64,000 nt of DNA, from NCBI RefSeq assembly GCF_934560975.1, contig NZ_CAKTFO010000016.1:1-64000 (forward strand). The letters are read 5' to 3'. The DNA is from an uncultured Sphingomonas sp. (GTDB lineage Bacteria; Pseudomonadota; Alphaproteobacteria; Sphingomonadales; Sphingomonadaceae). A model generated the notes under the pieces. It did not search any database. It was not told the origin of the DNA and was given only the letters and a program-made list of their open reading frames with translations. Position numbers and translations under genes: made by a program. How positions within the stretch are numbered: the stretch's first letter is position 1; every line of letters begins with the position of its first letter. Of this stretch, positions 34,913 through 43,854 are shown piece by piece.

Positions 34913-35580
34913 GCGCCGCGCCGCCGATCATCGTCGCCACCGGCTTCACCCGCGAGGTCCGCACGGTCCCCGGACCGGGTATCGTCGCGATTGCGGGCGG
35001 AGGGCGCGCGGCCAATCTGCAACGCGCGCTGGAACAGGCAGCCTCCGCCGGGGCCAGCGCCATCCTCAGCTTCGGCCTGACCGGCGGCCTGGTGGACGGG
35101 CTGCGCATCGGTGACTGGGTGGTCGGCAGCCGGCTGACCGGCGCGATCGAGCAGGATTGCCACGCCGGCTGGGCGCGAGCGATGGCGACGGCGCTGCCCG
35201 GCTCCAAGATCGGCCCGTTCTTCGCCGATGGCCGCATGATCGACACGGTGGCGGAGAAACGCCGGCTGGGCGAGGTTCACGGCGCGCTGGCGGTCGATAT
35301 GGAGAGCCATGTCGCGGCGCGGGTAGCGCGGGCGCATGGCCTGTCCTTCGCCATTGCGCGGATCGTGTCGGACGAAGTGGGGCATCTGCTGCCGCCCGCC
35401 ATTACCGTGTCGATGCGGCCGGATGGCGGGTTCGACCGAGTCGCGATGCGCCGTTCGCTGGCTGCTATCCCCGAACAGCGGGCGGACGTGGTGCAGACGA
35501 TGCGGCAGTTCCTGACCGGCTTTCGCGGCCTGCGTGCGGCGGCACGGGCGCTGGGACCACGGCTCGCTTTTCCGGGCTGA
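34909..35580 (+). CDS. HpnG-like nucleoside phosphorylase-family protein
   Basis: A 223-residue phosphorylase-fold protein, GTG start overlapping the previous stop (GTGA). SFGLTGGLVDGLRIGDWVVG is the phosphate/ligand-binding core, and AVDMESHVAARVARAHGLSF carries the Met-Glu pair that binds ribose. The C-terminal SDEVGHLLPPAITVSMRPDG is typical of HpnG, the adenosylhopane phosphorylase that releases adenine and leaves phosphoribosylhopane. No other hopanoid gene is nearby, so either hpnG has moved into this sugar-phosphate operon or the enzyme acts on another nucleoside such as methylthioadenosine. It ends the operon, 12 bases before the convergent bpt stop. Confidence 0.78.
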   Translation: MSAAPPIIVATGFTREVRTVPGPGIVAIAGGGRAANLQRALEQAASAGASAILSFGLTGGLVDGLRIGDWVVGSRLTGAIEQDCHAGWARAMATALPGSKIGPFFADGRMIDTVAEKRRLGEVHGALAVDMESHVAARVARAHGLSFAIARIVSDEVGHLLPPAITVSMRPDGGFDRVAMRRSLAAIPEQRADVVQTMRQFLTGFRGLRAAARALGPRLAFPG

Positions 35581-35592
35581 ACCAGTTGCTGC

Positions 35593-36384
35593 CTACAATT
35601 TCGGGAACTTGAGGCCGCCATTCATCGGCGGAGGTCCGGGCTCCAGCTCCGCCTCCTCGAACCGGCGCCAGCCATTGGGGCCAAGCCGCTCGATCGGCCT
35701 GAACCGCACCTTGTACTGCATCCGCGCGGAACCGTTCACCCAATAGCCGAGATAGACGAACGGCAGCCGCGCATCGGACGCGCGCTGGATATGATCCAGG
35801 ATGATGAAGGTGCCGAGGCCGGGGCGATGCTCCAGATCCGGCTCGTAGAAGCTGTAGACCATCGACAGCCCGTCCGACTGCTGATCGGTCAGGCACACGC
35901 CGACCAGCCGGCCGGGGCGGCCATCCTCCGCCGGCTCCCGATATTCAACCATATAGGTGGTGACGGGCGTCTGCTCGACCATGTCGGCGAAGTCCAGCTC
36001 GTCCATCTCCGCCATGCCGCCGCCGGGATGGCGCGCCGACAGGTAGCGGCGCAGCAACGCGAACTGCTCCTCCGTCGTCCACGGCTGGCATGCTTCCACC
36101 GTCAGGTCCGAATGGCGCTTCAGCAGGCGGCGGTGGGTGCCGTTGGGCTTGAACTCGGCCGCGACCACGCGCACCGAAACGCAGGCCTGGCAATCGATGC
36201 AGCTGGGGCGATAGGCCACGCCCTGGCTGCGGCGAAAACCGATCCGGCCGAGCGCCTCGTTCAGCTCCGCCGCATGGTTGCCCGACAGTTCGGTGAACAC
36301 CTTCCGTTCCGTCCGGCCCGGAAGATACGGGCACGGCGCCGGAGACGTCACGAAGAAGCGCGGAAATTTGAACTGCGCACTCAC
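35593..36384 (-). CDS. bpt: Aspartate/glutamate leucyltransferase (N-degron pathway)
   Basis: A 263-residue aminoacyl-tRNA-protein transferase. It moves Leu from Leu-tRNA to proteins with N-terminal Asp or Glu, marking them for ClpAPS degradation. The N-terminal cysteine cluster of the ATE family is present in CPYLPGR and SCIDCQACVSVRV. The GNAT-like C-terminal domain shows YLSARHPGGGM, DGLSMVYSFYEPDLEHR and FVYLGYWVNGSARMQYK. Length matches Bpt (about 250). It is transcribed alone or after ilvA, 130 bases downstream of it, and converges on the pentose-phosphate operon. Confidence 0.94.
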   Translation of the reverse strand: MSAQFKFPRFFVTSPAPCPYLPGRTERKVFTELSGNHAAELNEALGRIGFRRSQGVAYRPSCIDCQACVSVRVVAAEFKPNGTHRRLLKRHSDLTVEACQPWTTEEQFALLRRYLSARHPGGGMAEMDELDFADMVEQTPVTTYMVEYREPAEDGRPGRLVGVCLTDQQSDGLSMVYSFYEPDLEHRPGLGTFIILDHIQRASDARLPFVYLGYWVNGSARMQYKVRFRPIERLGPNGWRRFEEAELEPGPPPMNGGLKFPKL

Positions 36385-36514
36385 CGCCCGCTCGCACCCT
36401 TCGCGCTGCTGCCCCGGCCGGCGTTATGCCCGCCGATGGAAAAGATGAAAAGGTGCTTTACCATCTTTGATAGTTAAGGGGCAGGAAGTGTCGCAGCCGT
36501 AACTTCTGCGGGCG

Positions 36515-37759
36515 TCAGGCAAGCTCGACCGGGCTTACTTCATAGCCTTCCGCCTGCAACGCCTCCATCAACCGGGCGAGATGCGCCGCGTCGCGCGTTT
36601 CGCACTCGATGTCGGTGATGAGGCCCTTGGCCGGCAGGGTGGAAAAGACGCGCTGGTGGTACACTTCGATGATGTTCACCTGCTCCTGATCGAAGATGCG
36701 GGCGACATTGTAGAGCGCGCCCGGCCGATCCTGCAGCTTGATCCGCAACCGCGCCAGTCGGCCCGACCGGGCCAGGTCGCGCAATAGCACGTTGGCGAGC
36801 AGGCGCGGGTCGATATTGCCGCCACACAGCACGATGCCGATCGTCTTGCCGGCGAATCGCTCCGGGAATGCCAGCATGGCGGCCAGGCCGGCGGCACCGG
36901 CACCCTCCACCACCGTCTTTTCGATCTGGAGCAGCAGGGACACCGCCCGTTCCAGATGCCGTTCGGACACCAGCACGATGTCGTCCACCACCTGCCCGAT
37001 GATCTCGCTAGTGATGGAGCCGGGCTCCTTCACCGCAATGCCCTCCGCCAGCGTATCGCCGTGGCAGGGCAGGGCCGTACCTTTCACCCGGTTGTACATG
37101 GAGGGGTAGAGTTCGGCCTCCACACCGACCACCTCGATCCCGCCCAGCGCCTTGGCCACCGTGCCGCAGCCGGAGATCAGGCCGCCACCGCCGATCGGCA
37201 CGACCAGCGTGTCGATGGCGGGCGCGTCCTCCAGCATCTCGACCGCGACGGTGCCCTGGCCGGCGATCACCTGCAGGTCGTTGAAGGGGTGCACGATGGT
37301 AAGCCCCCGCTCCGCCGCCAGTTCGCGCGCATGGGCCAGCGATTCGTCCACATTCTCCCCATGGAGGATGACGCTGGCGCCGTGGCCCTCCGTCTGGCTG
37401 ACCTTCACGTTGGGCGTGGTGCGCGGCATCACGATGGTGGCGGGGATGCCGAGCCGCCGGGCGTGATAGGCCATACCCTGCGCGTGATTGCCGGCGGACG
37501 CGGCGATCACGCCGCGCGTACGGGCGCCCTGGTCCAGCTGGAGCAATTTGTTGAGCGCGCCGCGTTCCTTGTAGGCGGCGGTGAACTGGAGATTCTCGAA
37601 CTTCAGATAGACGGTCGCGCCCAGCAGCGCGCCCAGCGTCTGGCTGATCAGGGTCGGCGTGCGAATAATGGCGGACGCTACACGGTCATGGGCGGCACGG
37701 ACGTCGTCGAGCGACACGGGCAGCGGATCGGCCGCTGCGGCCATGGATAGCGTAGCCAT
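36515..37759 (-). CDS. ilvA: Threonine ammonia-lyase with C-terminal ACT domain
   Basis: A 414-residue PLP enzyme deaminating threonine (or serine) to 2-oxobutyrate, the first step of isoleucine synthesis. The PLP Lys lies in FTAAYKERGALNKLL. SAGNHAQGMAYHARRLGIPA is the substrate loop, PIGGGGLISGCGTVAKAL the phosphate-binding Gly loop, and CGGNIDPRLLANVL closes the catalytic domain. About 75 residues at the C terminus (LRIKLQDRPGALYNVARIFD) form one ACT-type regulatory domain. That is shorter than the double domain of E. coli IlvA and matches the TdcB/short IlvA class, so regulation by isoleucine is uncertain. It is followed by bpt on the same strand. Confidence 0.93.
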   Translation of the reverse strand: MATLSMAAAADPLPVSLDDVRAAHDRVASAIIRTPTLISQTLGALLGATVYLKFENLQFTAAYKERGALNKLLQLDQGARTRGVIAASAGNHAQGMAYHARRLGIPATIVMPRTTPNVKVSQTEGHGASVILHGENVDESLAHARELAAERGLTIVHPFNDLQVIAGQGTVAVEMLEDAPAIDTLVVPIGGGGLISGCGTVAKALGGIEVVGVEAELYPSMYNRVKGTALPCHGDTLAEGIAVKEPGSITSEIIGQVVDDIVLVSERHLERAVSLLLQIEKTVVEGAGAAGLAAMLAFPERFAGKTIGIVLCGGNIDPRLLANVLLRDLARSGRLARLRIKLQDRPGALYNVARIFDQEQVNIIEVYHQRVFSTLPAKGLITDIECETRDAAHLARLMEALQAEGYEVSPVELA

Positions 37760-37867
37760 GAGCCAGCCCTACGCGTCTCCTGCGCCTTTTTGAACCCCGG
37801 TGCTGGCGCGGTGCAAAGGCGGGCCTTATTGCCGCCGGTCATGGCCAATATCGCATTTATCGGAACC

Positions 37868-39583
37868 ATGGATCACCGGGCAGCGCGGCCGGCACGGCGG
37901 GCCCTCACCCTGGTGCTGCTCGCCACCGCTCTGGTCGCCGCCCCCGCGCACGCCCGCAAGCGCCAGCCCGCGCCCGAGATCCCGCTGACCGAACAGGGGT
38001 TGGTCGACAACGTCAACGGTTACACGATCGACAACAAGGGCGCGCTGCTGCGCTTCAACGGGCTGCTGGTCGATCGACAGGGCAAGGTCGCCAAATTGCT
38101 GCATGAGGGCGATGCCCGCCCGCAGCGGCCCGACTTCCGGCTGGATGGACAGGGGCGGACATTGCTGCCGGGCCTGTTCGACGCGCATGGCCATGTGTCG
38201 GGCCTGGGCTTCCAGGCGCTGACCCTCGACCTTACCGCCACCACCAGCCTCGCCGACGCGCAGTCGGCGCTGGCGCGCTATGCGGCCGAGCATCAGACCT
38301 CCGCCTGGATTCGCGGCGGCGGATGGAATCAGGAAAAGTGGGCGCTCGGCCGCTTCCCCACCGCCGCCGACCTGGACCGGATGGTGAAGGATCGCCCGGT
38401 GCTGCTGGAGCGGGTGGACGGCCATGCCGTGCTCGCCAATTCGGCGGCGATGGCGGCAGCGGGGATTACGGCCAAGACCCCCGATCCCGCCGGCGGCAAG
38501 GTCGAGCGCGACGCCAGGGGCAATCCCACCGGGCTGTTCGTGGATGCGGCCCGCACGCTGGTGGAGCGTGCCGCCCCCGCCCCGCTGCCGCGCGAACGCG
38601 ACGCGGCGATCGCCAAGGCGCAGGAGATCATGATCGCGGACGGCGTCACCGCCACCGCCGACATGGGCACCAGCGTGGAGGATTGGGAATCGATACGGCG
38701 GCTGGGCGATACCGGACGGTTGCGGATGCGCATCACTTCCTACGCGCATGGCATCGACACATTGCTGACCGTCGCCGGATCGGGGCCGACTCCGTGGCTG
38801 TATGACGGCCGGCTGCGGATGATCGGGGTGAAGCTTTATGCCGATGGCGCGCTCGGCTCGCGCGGGGCGTGGCTCAAGCAGCCGTATAGCGACATGCCGT
38901 CGACGCGCGGCCTGCAATTCCTGGACGATGCCAAGATCCGCAACCTGATGAGCCGGGCGGCGATGGACGGCTTCCAGACGGCCGTCCACGCGATCGGCGA
39001 TGCCGCCAATGCGCAGGTGCTGGGCGCGATCGCCGAACTGTCCGAAACTTATGGCGGCGACCGGCGCTGGCGGATCGAACATGCGCAGATCGTCGATCCC
39101 GCGGACCTGCCGCGCTTCGCCAGGAACGGCATCATCGCGTCGATGCAGCCGACCCATGCCACGTCGGACCATGCGATGGCGGGAACGCGGCTCGGCACGG
39201 CGCGGCTGGCGGGCGCTTATGCGTGGAAGACGATGCTGGACAATCATGTGCCGCTCGCCTTCGGGTCCGACTATCCGGTGGAGGACCCCAACCCCTTTCC
39301 CGGCCTGGCTGCCGCCGTGACGCGCGAGGACAAGGCCGGCGATCCGCCCGGCGGGTTCCTGCCCGAACAGAAGATCACGCTGACGCAGGCTCTGGCGGCC
39401 TTCACCACCGGCGCGGCCTATGCCGCCAAGGCGGAGGATCGGGTCGGCAGCCTGGAGCCCGGCCATTATGCCGACTTCATCCTGCTCGACCGCGATCCCT
39501 TTGCAATCGATCCCCGCGCGCTGCGCGATACCAAGGTGACCGAAACCTGGATCAGCGGCGCCCGCGTCTATGTCCGCAAATGA
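37868..39583 (+). CDS. Exported amidohydrolase (Amidohydro_3, YtcJ-like)
   Basis: A 571-residue metal-dependent hydrolase of the amidohydrolase superfamily. The N terminus has a signal peptide, RRALTLVLLATALVAAPAHA, so it is exported. The first metal motif is LLPGLFDAHGHVSGLG (HxH). Later segments are IRGGGWNQEKWALG, GVKLYADGALGSRGAWLKQP (carboxylated-Lys region), FQTAVHAIGDAANAQVL and RIEHAQIVDPADLPRF, with SDYPVEDPNPF supplying the final Asp. Family members hydrolyse N-substituted formamides or related amides; the substrate is unknown. ATG at 37868 and 37841 are both possible; 37868 leaves a compact signal. A hairpin follows, before the ABC-F gene. Confidence 0.86.
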   Translation: MDHRAARPARRALTLVLLATALVAAPAHARKRQPAPEIPLTEQGLVDNVNGYTIDNKGALLRFNGLLVDRQGKVAKLLHEGDARPQRPDFRLDGQGRTLLPGLFDAHGHVSGLGFQALTLDLTATTSLADAQSALARYAAEHQTSAWIRGGGWNQEKWALGRFPTAADLDRMVKDRPVLLERVDGHAVLANSAAMAAAGITAKTPDPAGGKVERDARGNPTGLFVDAARTLVERAAPAPLPRERDAAIAKAQEIMIADGVTATADMGTSVEDWESIRRLGDTGRLRMRITSYAHGIDTLLTVAGSGPTPWLYDGRLRMIGVKLYADGALGSRGAWLKQPYSDMPSTRGLQFLDDAKIRNLMSRAAMDGFQTAVHAIGDAANAQVLGAIAELSETYGGDRRWRIEHAQIVDPADLPRFARNGIIASMQPTHATSDHAMAGTRLGTARLAGAYAWKTMLDNHVPLAFGSDYPVEDPNPFPGLAAAVTREDKAGDPPGGFLPEQKITLTQALAAFTTGAAYAAKAEDRVGSLEPGHYADFILLDRDPFAIDPRALRDTKVTETWISGARVYVRK

Positions 39584-39591
39584 GGCTTGAG

Positions 39592-39617
39592 GTCGGCGGA
39601 GCATCGGCTCCGCTGAC
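39592..39617 (+). terminator. Hairpin after the amidohydrolase gene, terminator-like
   Basis: An 11-base stem with one wobble (39592-39602 with 39607-39617) and an ATCG loop lies 8 bases after the amidohydrolase stop. The T-run is minimal, so termination efficiency is uncertain. Confidence 0.45.
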
Positions 39618-39650
39618 TTGAGGCACAGGCCGTGCTAGGCGCGCGGCATC

Positions 39651-41531
39651 ATGCTCAACATCAACGGCATCACCGTCCGCCTCGGCGGCCGCACCATCCT
39701 CGATCGCGCCAGCGCCACCCTGCCGCCCAAAAGCCGGGTGGGCCTGATCGGCCGCAACGGCGCGGGCAAATCGACCCTGATGAAGGTGCTGATCGGCGCG
39801 CTGGATGCCGATGACGGATCGATCGACATGCCGCGCGGCGTCCGCATCGGCTATATCGCGCAGGAAGCCCCGCACGGCAGCGCCACGCCGATCGACACGG
39901 TGCTGGCCGCCGACACCGAGCGTGCCGCGCTGCTGGCGGAAAGCGAAACGTGCGAGGATGCGGACCGCGTGGGCGAAATCCACGAGCGGCTGGGCGCGAT
40001 CGATGCCTACACCGCCCCGGCGCGCGCGTCCCGCATCCTGGTCGGCCTGGGCTTCAACGAAGAGATGCAGCAGCGACCGCTCGACAGCTATTCGGGCGGG
40101 TGGAAGATGCGGGTGGCGCTGGCCGCCCTGCTTTTCTCACAGCCCGATCTGCTGCTGCTGGACGAACCGTCCAACCACCTCGACCTGGAAGCGACCTTGT
40201 GGCTGGAAAGCTTCCTGAAGAGCTATCCGGCGATGATGGTGGTGATCAGCCACGAACGCGACCTGCTCAACAATGTGGTGGATCATATCCTCCACCTCGA
40301 ACAGGGGCATGTCACGCTCTACACCGGCGGCTATGACGCGTTCGAGCGGCAACGTGCCGAGCGGGCCGCGCAACTCGCCGCCGCGCGCGCCAATCAGGAG
40401 GTCCAGCGCGCCAAGCTGCAGGATTATGTCGCCCGCAACAGCGCCCGCGCCTCCACCGCGAAACAAGCCCAGTCGCGCATGAAGATGCTGGCCAAGATGC
40501 AGCCCATCGCCGCCTTGGCCGAAGATCCGACCCTGTCGTTCGACTTTCCAAATCCGGACGAGCTGCGCCCGCCGCTGATCACGCTCGACATGGCGAGCGT
40601 CGGTTATGCGGCGGACACCCCGATCCTGCAGCGGCTGGATCTGCGCATCGATCCGGACGACCGGATGGCGTTGCTCGGCCGCAACGGCAACGGCAAGACC
40701 ACGCTCGCGCGGCTGCTGGCGGCGCAGCTGGCGCCGATGGACGGCGGCATGGCGGCATCCGGCAAGATGAAGGTCGGCTATTTCACCCAATATCAGGTGG
40801 AGGAGCTGGACGGCGGGGACACGCCGCTGGAGCATATGGCCCGCGCGATGCAGGGCAAGACGCCTGCCGCGGTACGCGCGCAGCTCGGCCGGTTCGGCTT
40901 TTCGGGCGACAAGGCGACGACGCAGGTCGGCAAGCTGTCGGGCGGCGAACGCGCGCGGCTGGCGCTGGCGCTGATCACCCGCGACGCGCCCCACCTGCTG
41001 ATTTTGGACGAGCCGACCAACCACCTTGATGTGGATGCGCGCGAGGCGCTGGTGCAGGCGTTGAACGCCTATTCCGGCGCGGTGGTGGTGGTCAGCCACG
41101 ACCGCCACATGCTGGAGCTGACGGCCGACCGGCTGGTGCTGGTCGACGACGGCACCGCCCGCGAGTTCGACGGCAGCATGGCCGATTATACGTCGCTGAT
41201 CCTGTCGCGCGACGGTGGCGGCGGTGGCGACAGGTCGGCCGCGGCCAAGGCCAACCGCAAGGAGGAACGCCGGGCGGCGGCGGATGCGCGCGGCAAGAGC
41301 CAGGCGGCGCGCAAGGAGTTGAAGACGGTGGAGACGGAGGTGGCGCGGCTGACCGTCCAGCGGTCCGCCGTGGACCAGGCGATGTTCGACCCCAGCGGGG
41401 CCGAGCCGGCGCTGGCCAAGCTGACCATGACCGCGCTGATGCAGCGCCGGGCGGAACTGACCAGCGCCCTGGCCAAGGCCGAGCAACGCTGGCTGGAACT
41501 GAGCGAGGCGTTGGAAGGCGTACCGGCCTGA
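39651..41531 (+). CDS. ABC-F family ATP-binding protein (Uup/YheS type)
   Basis: A 626-residue soluble tandem ABC ATPase with no membrane domain, of the translation-associated ABC-F family that binds the ribosomal E site. Domain 1: GLIGRNGAGKSTLMKVL (Walker A, about residue 35), LDSYSGGWKMR (signature), LLLLDEPSNHLDLEATLWLE (Walker B). A linker of about 80 residues, RAAQLAAARANQEVQRAKLQ, is the P-site tRNA-interaction motif. Domain 2: LLGRNGNGKTTLARLL, KLSGGERARLALAL, LLILDEPTNHLDVDAREAL. The C-terminal 90 residues are a charged coiled coil as in YheS/Uup. Whether it aids translation or resistance cannot be told. Confidence 0.94.
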   Translation: MLNINGITVRLGGRTILDRASATLPPKSRVGLIGRNGAGKSTLMKVLIGALDADDGSIDMPRGVRIGYIAQEAPHGSATPIDTVLAADTERAALLAESETCEDADRVGEIHERLGAIDAYTAPARASRILVGLGFNEEMQQRPLDSYSGGWKMRVALAALLFSQPDLLLLDEPSNHLDLEATLWLESFLKSYPAMMVVISHERDLLNNVVDHILHLEQGHVTLYTGGYDAFERQRAERAAQLAAARANQEVQRAKLQDYVARNSARASTAKQAQSRMKMLAKMQPIAALAEDPTLSFDFPNPDELRPPLITLDMASVGYAADTPILQRLDLRIDPDDRMALLGRNGNGKTTLARLLAAQLAPMDGGMAASGKMKVGYFTQYQVEELDGGDTPLEHMARAMQGKTPAAVRAQLGRFGFSGDKATTQVGKLSGGERARLALALITRDAPHLLILDEPTNHLDVDAREALVQALNAYSGAVVVVSHDRHMLELTADRLVLVDDGTAREFDGSMADYTSLILSRDGGGGGDRSAAAKANRKEERRAAADARGKSQAARKELKTVETEVARLTVQRSAVDQAMFDPSGAEPALAKLTMTALMQRRAELTSALAKAEQRWLELSEALEGVPA

Positions 41532-41813
41532 TCGATGGTGCGCGGTCGCGCCCCGTCGCGCGGCCGCCACAGTATAGATTGATGTAAATGCCTGTGCGCC
41601 GGTGCGGATCGCGCGCCGATACTTCGGGCGATCCCGGCCGCTGTCGATGCCATTGCGTGCCGATCCTTGCCAAATGGTGGCGGAAACGGTTTTATCCTGC
41701 CTTATTCATGAAGGGATGGGCCGCCGCTGTTCGCCACGATCATGCGACATGGCGGACCGAGGTGATGGGCCACGGCTGGTGAACGACCGAAGCAACTCCG
41801 TACGAGCGTCCGC

Positions 41814-42560
41814 ATGGCCGCGATAGCAATCTACAGCCCCAAGGGCGGCGTCGGAAAGACCACCCTGTCGGTCAACCTGGCATGGGCGGCGGCAACCTTG
41901 TCCAGCCGGCGGACCTTGTTGTGGGATCTGGATGCCCAGGCGTCGGCCAGCTTCATCCTGGCGCCCGATCGCAAGGCCGCCGATCCGGCCCGCGCCGTGT
42001 TGGAACGCGACGTCGCGCCCGAACGGCTGATCGTGCCGACCAATGTGGCGCGACTGGACCTGTTGCCCGCCGACACGTCGCTGCGCGCACTGGATCATCT
42101 GTTCGGCGGGATGGAGCAGAAGAAACGGCTGCGGCGGCTCACCACCGCGTTGCAGCAACGCTACGACCGCATCCTGATCGATTGCCCACCCGGGATCGGC
42201 CCCACGACCGAGCAGATCATTCGCGGCGTGTCGCTGATCGTGGTGCCGGTGATCCCCTCGACCCTGGCGCTGCGCACCGCGCGGGAGCTGACGGCGCACC
42301 TCCACGGTCGCAAGACCATGCCGGCAGTGATGCCGGTGTTCAACCTGGCCGACCGGCGGCGCGCGGGCCATCGTGCCGCGCTGGCCGAAGCACCCGAACA
42401 GCCCGTCATTCCCATGACCAGCCTGCTCGACCAGATCGCCGACCGGCACGCGCCCTTGGGCGCCTACGCCCCGCGGTCCCCCGCCGCTGCCGCGATCGCC
42501 GACCTGTGGCGCCGGATCGAGGCGACGCTGGCCCGCTTGCCCCCGGACCAACGGTCGTAG
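41814..42560 (+). CDS. ParA-family ATPase without ParB partner
   Basis: A 248-residue deviant-Walker ATPase of the ParA/MinD class. MAAIAIYSPKGGVGKTTLSV carries the signature KGGVGKTT, DLDAQASAS is the A' motif, and ILIDCPPGIGPTTEQIIRG is Walker B. Such proteins position plasmids, chromosomes or large protein complexes. No parB, parS-like repeat or known cargo gene is next to it; it sits between an ABC-F gene and the Att-like module. It lacks the helix-turn-helix extension of plasmid ParA regulators. The 282 bases before it contain no gene. Confidence 0.88.
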   Translation: MAAIAIYSPKGGVGKTTLSVNLAWAAATLSSRRTLLWDLDAQASASFILAPDRKAADPARAVLERDVAPERLIVPTNVARLDLLPADTSLRALDHLFGGMEQKKRLRRLTTALQQRYDRILIDCPPGIGPTTEQIIRGVSLIVVPVIPSTLALRTARELTAHLHGRKTMPAVMPVFNLADRRRAGHRAALAEAPEQPVIPMTSLLDQIADRHAPLGAYAPRSPAAAAIADLWRRIEATLARLPPDQRS

Positions 42561-42792
42561 GAGTGGCAGAGCGCGTCAACGAACTGATCGGCGCGGGCAA
42601 CCCAGCTATACGCGCACCTTCCGCAGCGCAGGCGACGCGGTCGGCGGCCCCCAGATCGTCGTCCAAGGCGCCGACCCGCCCGACGTAAAGCTGAATCGGC
42701 CGCTACCGGCGCCCGCATCCGCGCCGGCCAGGCCATCGCTCACGCGGCCGCACCGGTGGGCGGGACGGAACGGCACGCCTGATCGCGGCGCC

Positions 42793-43854
42793 TTACATCG
42801 TCAGCTTGGCGGCGTAGCCGGTCAGTTCCAGATAGCCGCGCCCGCCGGGCGTTCGCACCGCGCCCTCCCAATAGACCGGCTGGCCGGCACGGCGCGCGTC
42901 CAGCTCCTGGTCGGAAAACAGCGGCCGCAGCGGGAAACGGCGCACCCCTTCCGGCAGCCGCACCGCCACGTCCAGCGCCACCGGATAGGTCGCGCCGGTC
43001 CGCGCCGATCGCCAGGTCCTGAGCGGCGTGAAGGTAACATCGCCCGGGCCGAGGCGGGTGATCCGGCCATCCCTGCGACGATAGGATCCGCCGGCCCACA
43101 ACGCACCGCCCGCCTGCCGCCGAATGCGAAAGGCCATCAGCGCCGATCCGTCATCCAGGTTGAGGCCGGTCCAGTCCCAGCCGGAGGCGGTGGCCGCGAG
43201 ATAGTCGGACGACCATTCGCGATCCAGCCACGCCTCGCCGCGCACCGTCTCGCGCCGCCCGCCGCGCAGGATCGTCCCCGTCACGGCAAGGTGCGGGACC
43301 GAGTAATAATAGCTCGCCTGTCCGGGCTTCGGCCCCTTGCGGCTGTACCCGTCATCGCCCTGCGGCAGCGGCGGCTGGGTCGCGCGGAAGGCGAGGTCCA
43401 GCGCGAAATCGCGCGCCGTCACGCGGCTGGCGAAGCGTCCGTCGGGCAGGCGGCGGAACGACCAGCCGGCAATCCGAACATCCGCATCGCCGGTCGCCGC
43501 TCCGGCCAGGCCGAAGCCGGCGCGGGCCGCTGTCTCGCCATGCAGGATGCGGCCGACCGCGCTGTCCGACACGGCGGCATGGGCGAACAGCAACTGGCGC
43601 GGCGCGAAGCGGCTGGGATTTGCGGGATCGGCATGCGGATTGACCCGGAAGAAGGTGATCTGGAAACCAATGTCGCGCCCGTCCTGCGCCTTCAGCCATC
43701 CCGTCACATACCACCATTCCGTCCGAAACGCCGGGTGCGCGCCATGATCCGCCGGGAAGGCCAGGCGGATGCCCGGCCGCACGACCGGGTAAGGCGGACG
43801 AGGCGGGCTTGCCGCCAGCGTCGCCAGTGCCGCTACCGCCAGCAGCCGCTTCAT
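42793..43854 (-). CDS. Lipocalin-like AttH/CrtC-family secreted protein
   Basis: A 353-residue exported protein (signal MKRLLAVAALATLAASP) with the beta-barrel halves of the CrtC/AttH family. FRTEWWYVTGWLKAQDGRDI is the hallmark tryptophan-rich start. SYYYSVPHLAVTGTI, GEAWLDREWSSDYL and GWDWTGLNLDDGSALMAFRI match AttH and carotenoid 1,2-hydratase CrtC. Because it is coupled (TGATG) to an FtsX-type permease and ATPase, the AttH-like assignment, as the substrate-binding or lipid-handling partner of an ABC system, is preferred over CrtC. The start at 43854 gives the signal peptide. Confidence 0.83.
   Translation of the reverse strand: MKRLLAVAALATLAASPPRPPYPVVRPGIRLAFPADHGAHPAFRTEWWYVTGWLKAQDGRDIGFQITFFRVNPHADPANPSRFAPRQLLFAHAAVSDSAVGRILHGETAARAGFGLAGAATGDADVRIAGWSFRRLPDGRFASRVTARDFALDLAFRATQPPLPQGDDGYSRKGPKPGQASYYYSVPHLAVTGTILRGGRRETVRGEAWLDREWSSDYLAATASGWDWTGLNLDDGSALMAFRIRRQAGGALWAGGSYRRRDGRITRLGPGDVTFTPLRTWRSARTGATYPVALDVAVRLPEGVRRFPLRPLFSDQELDARRAGQPVYWEGAVRTPGGRGYLELTGYAAKLTM

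Noticed and set aside
42563..42688. A 41-residue frame from GTG right after the parA stop, considered as a ParB-like or toxin-like partner.
   Set aside because: The ribosome-binding site is too close, the composition is low-complexity Ala/Ser/Arg and no family is recognisable.
42793..43854. Annotation as carotenoid 1,2-hydratase CrtC.
   Set aside because: The fold is shared, but coupling to an FtsX-type ABC transporter and presence of a signal peptide favour AttH; no acyclic carotenoid pathway gene is next to it.
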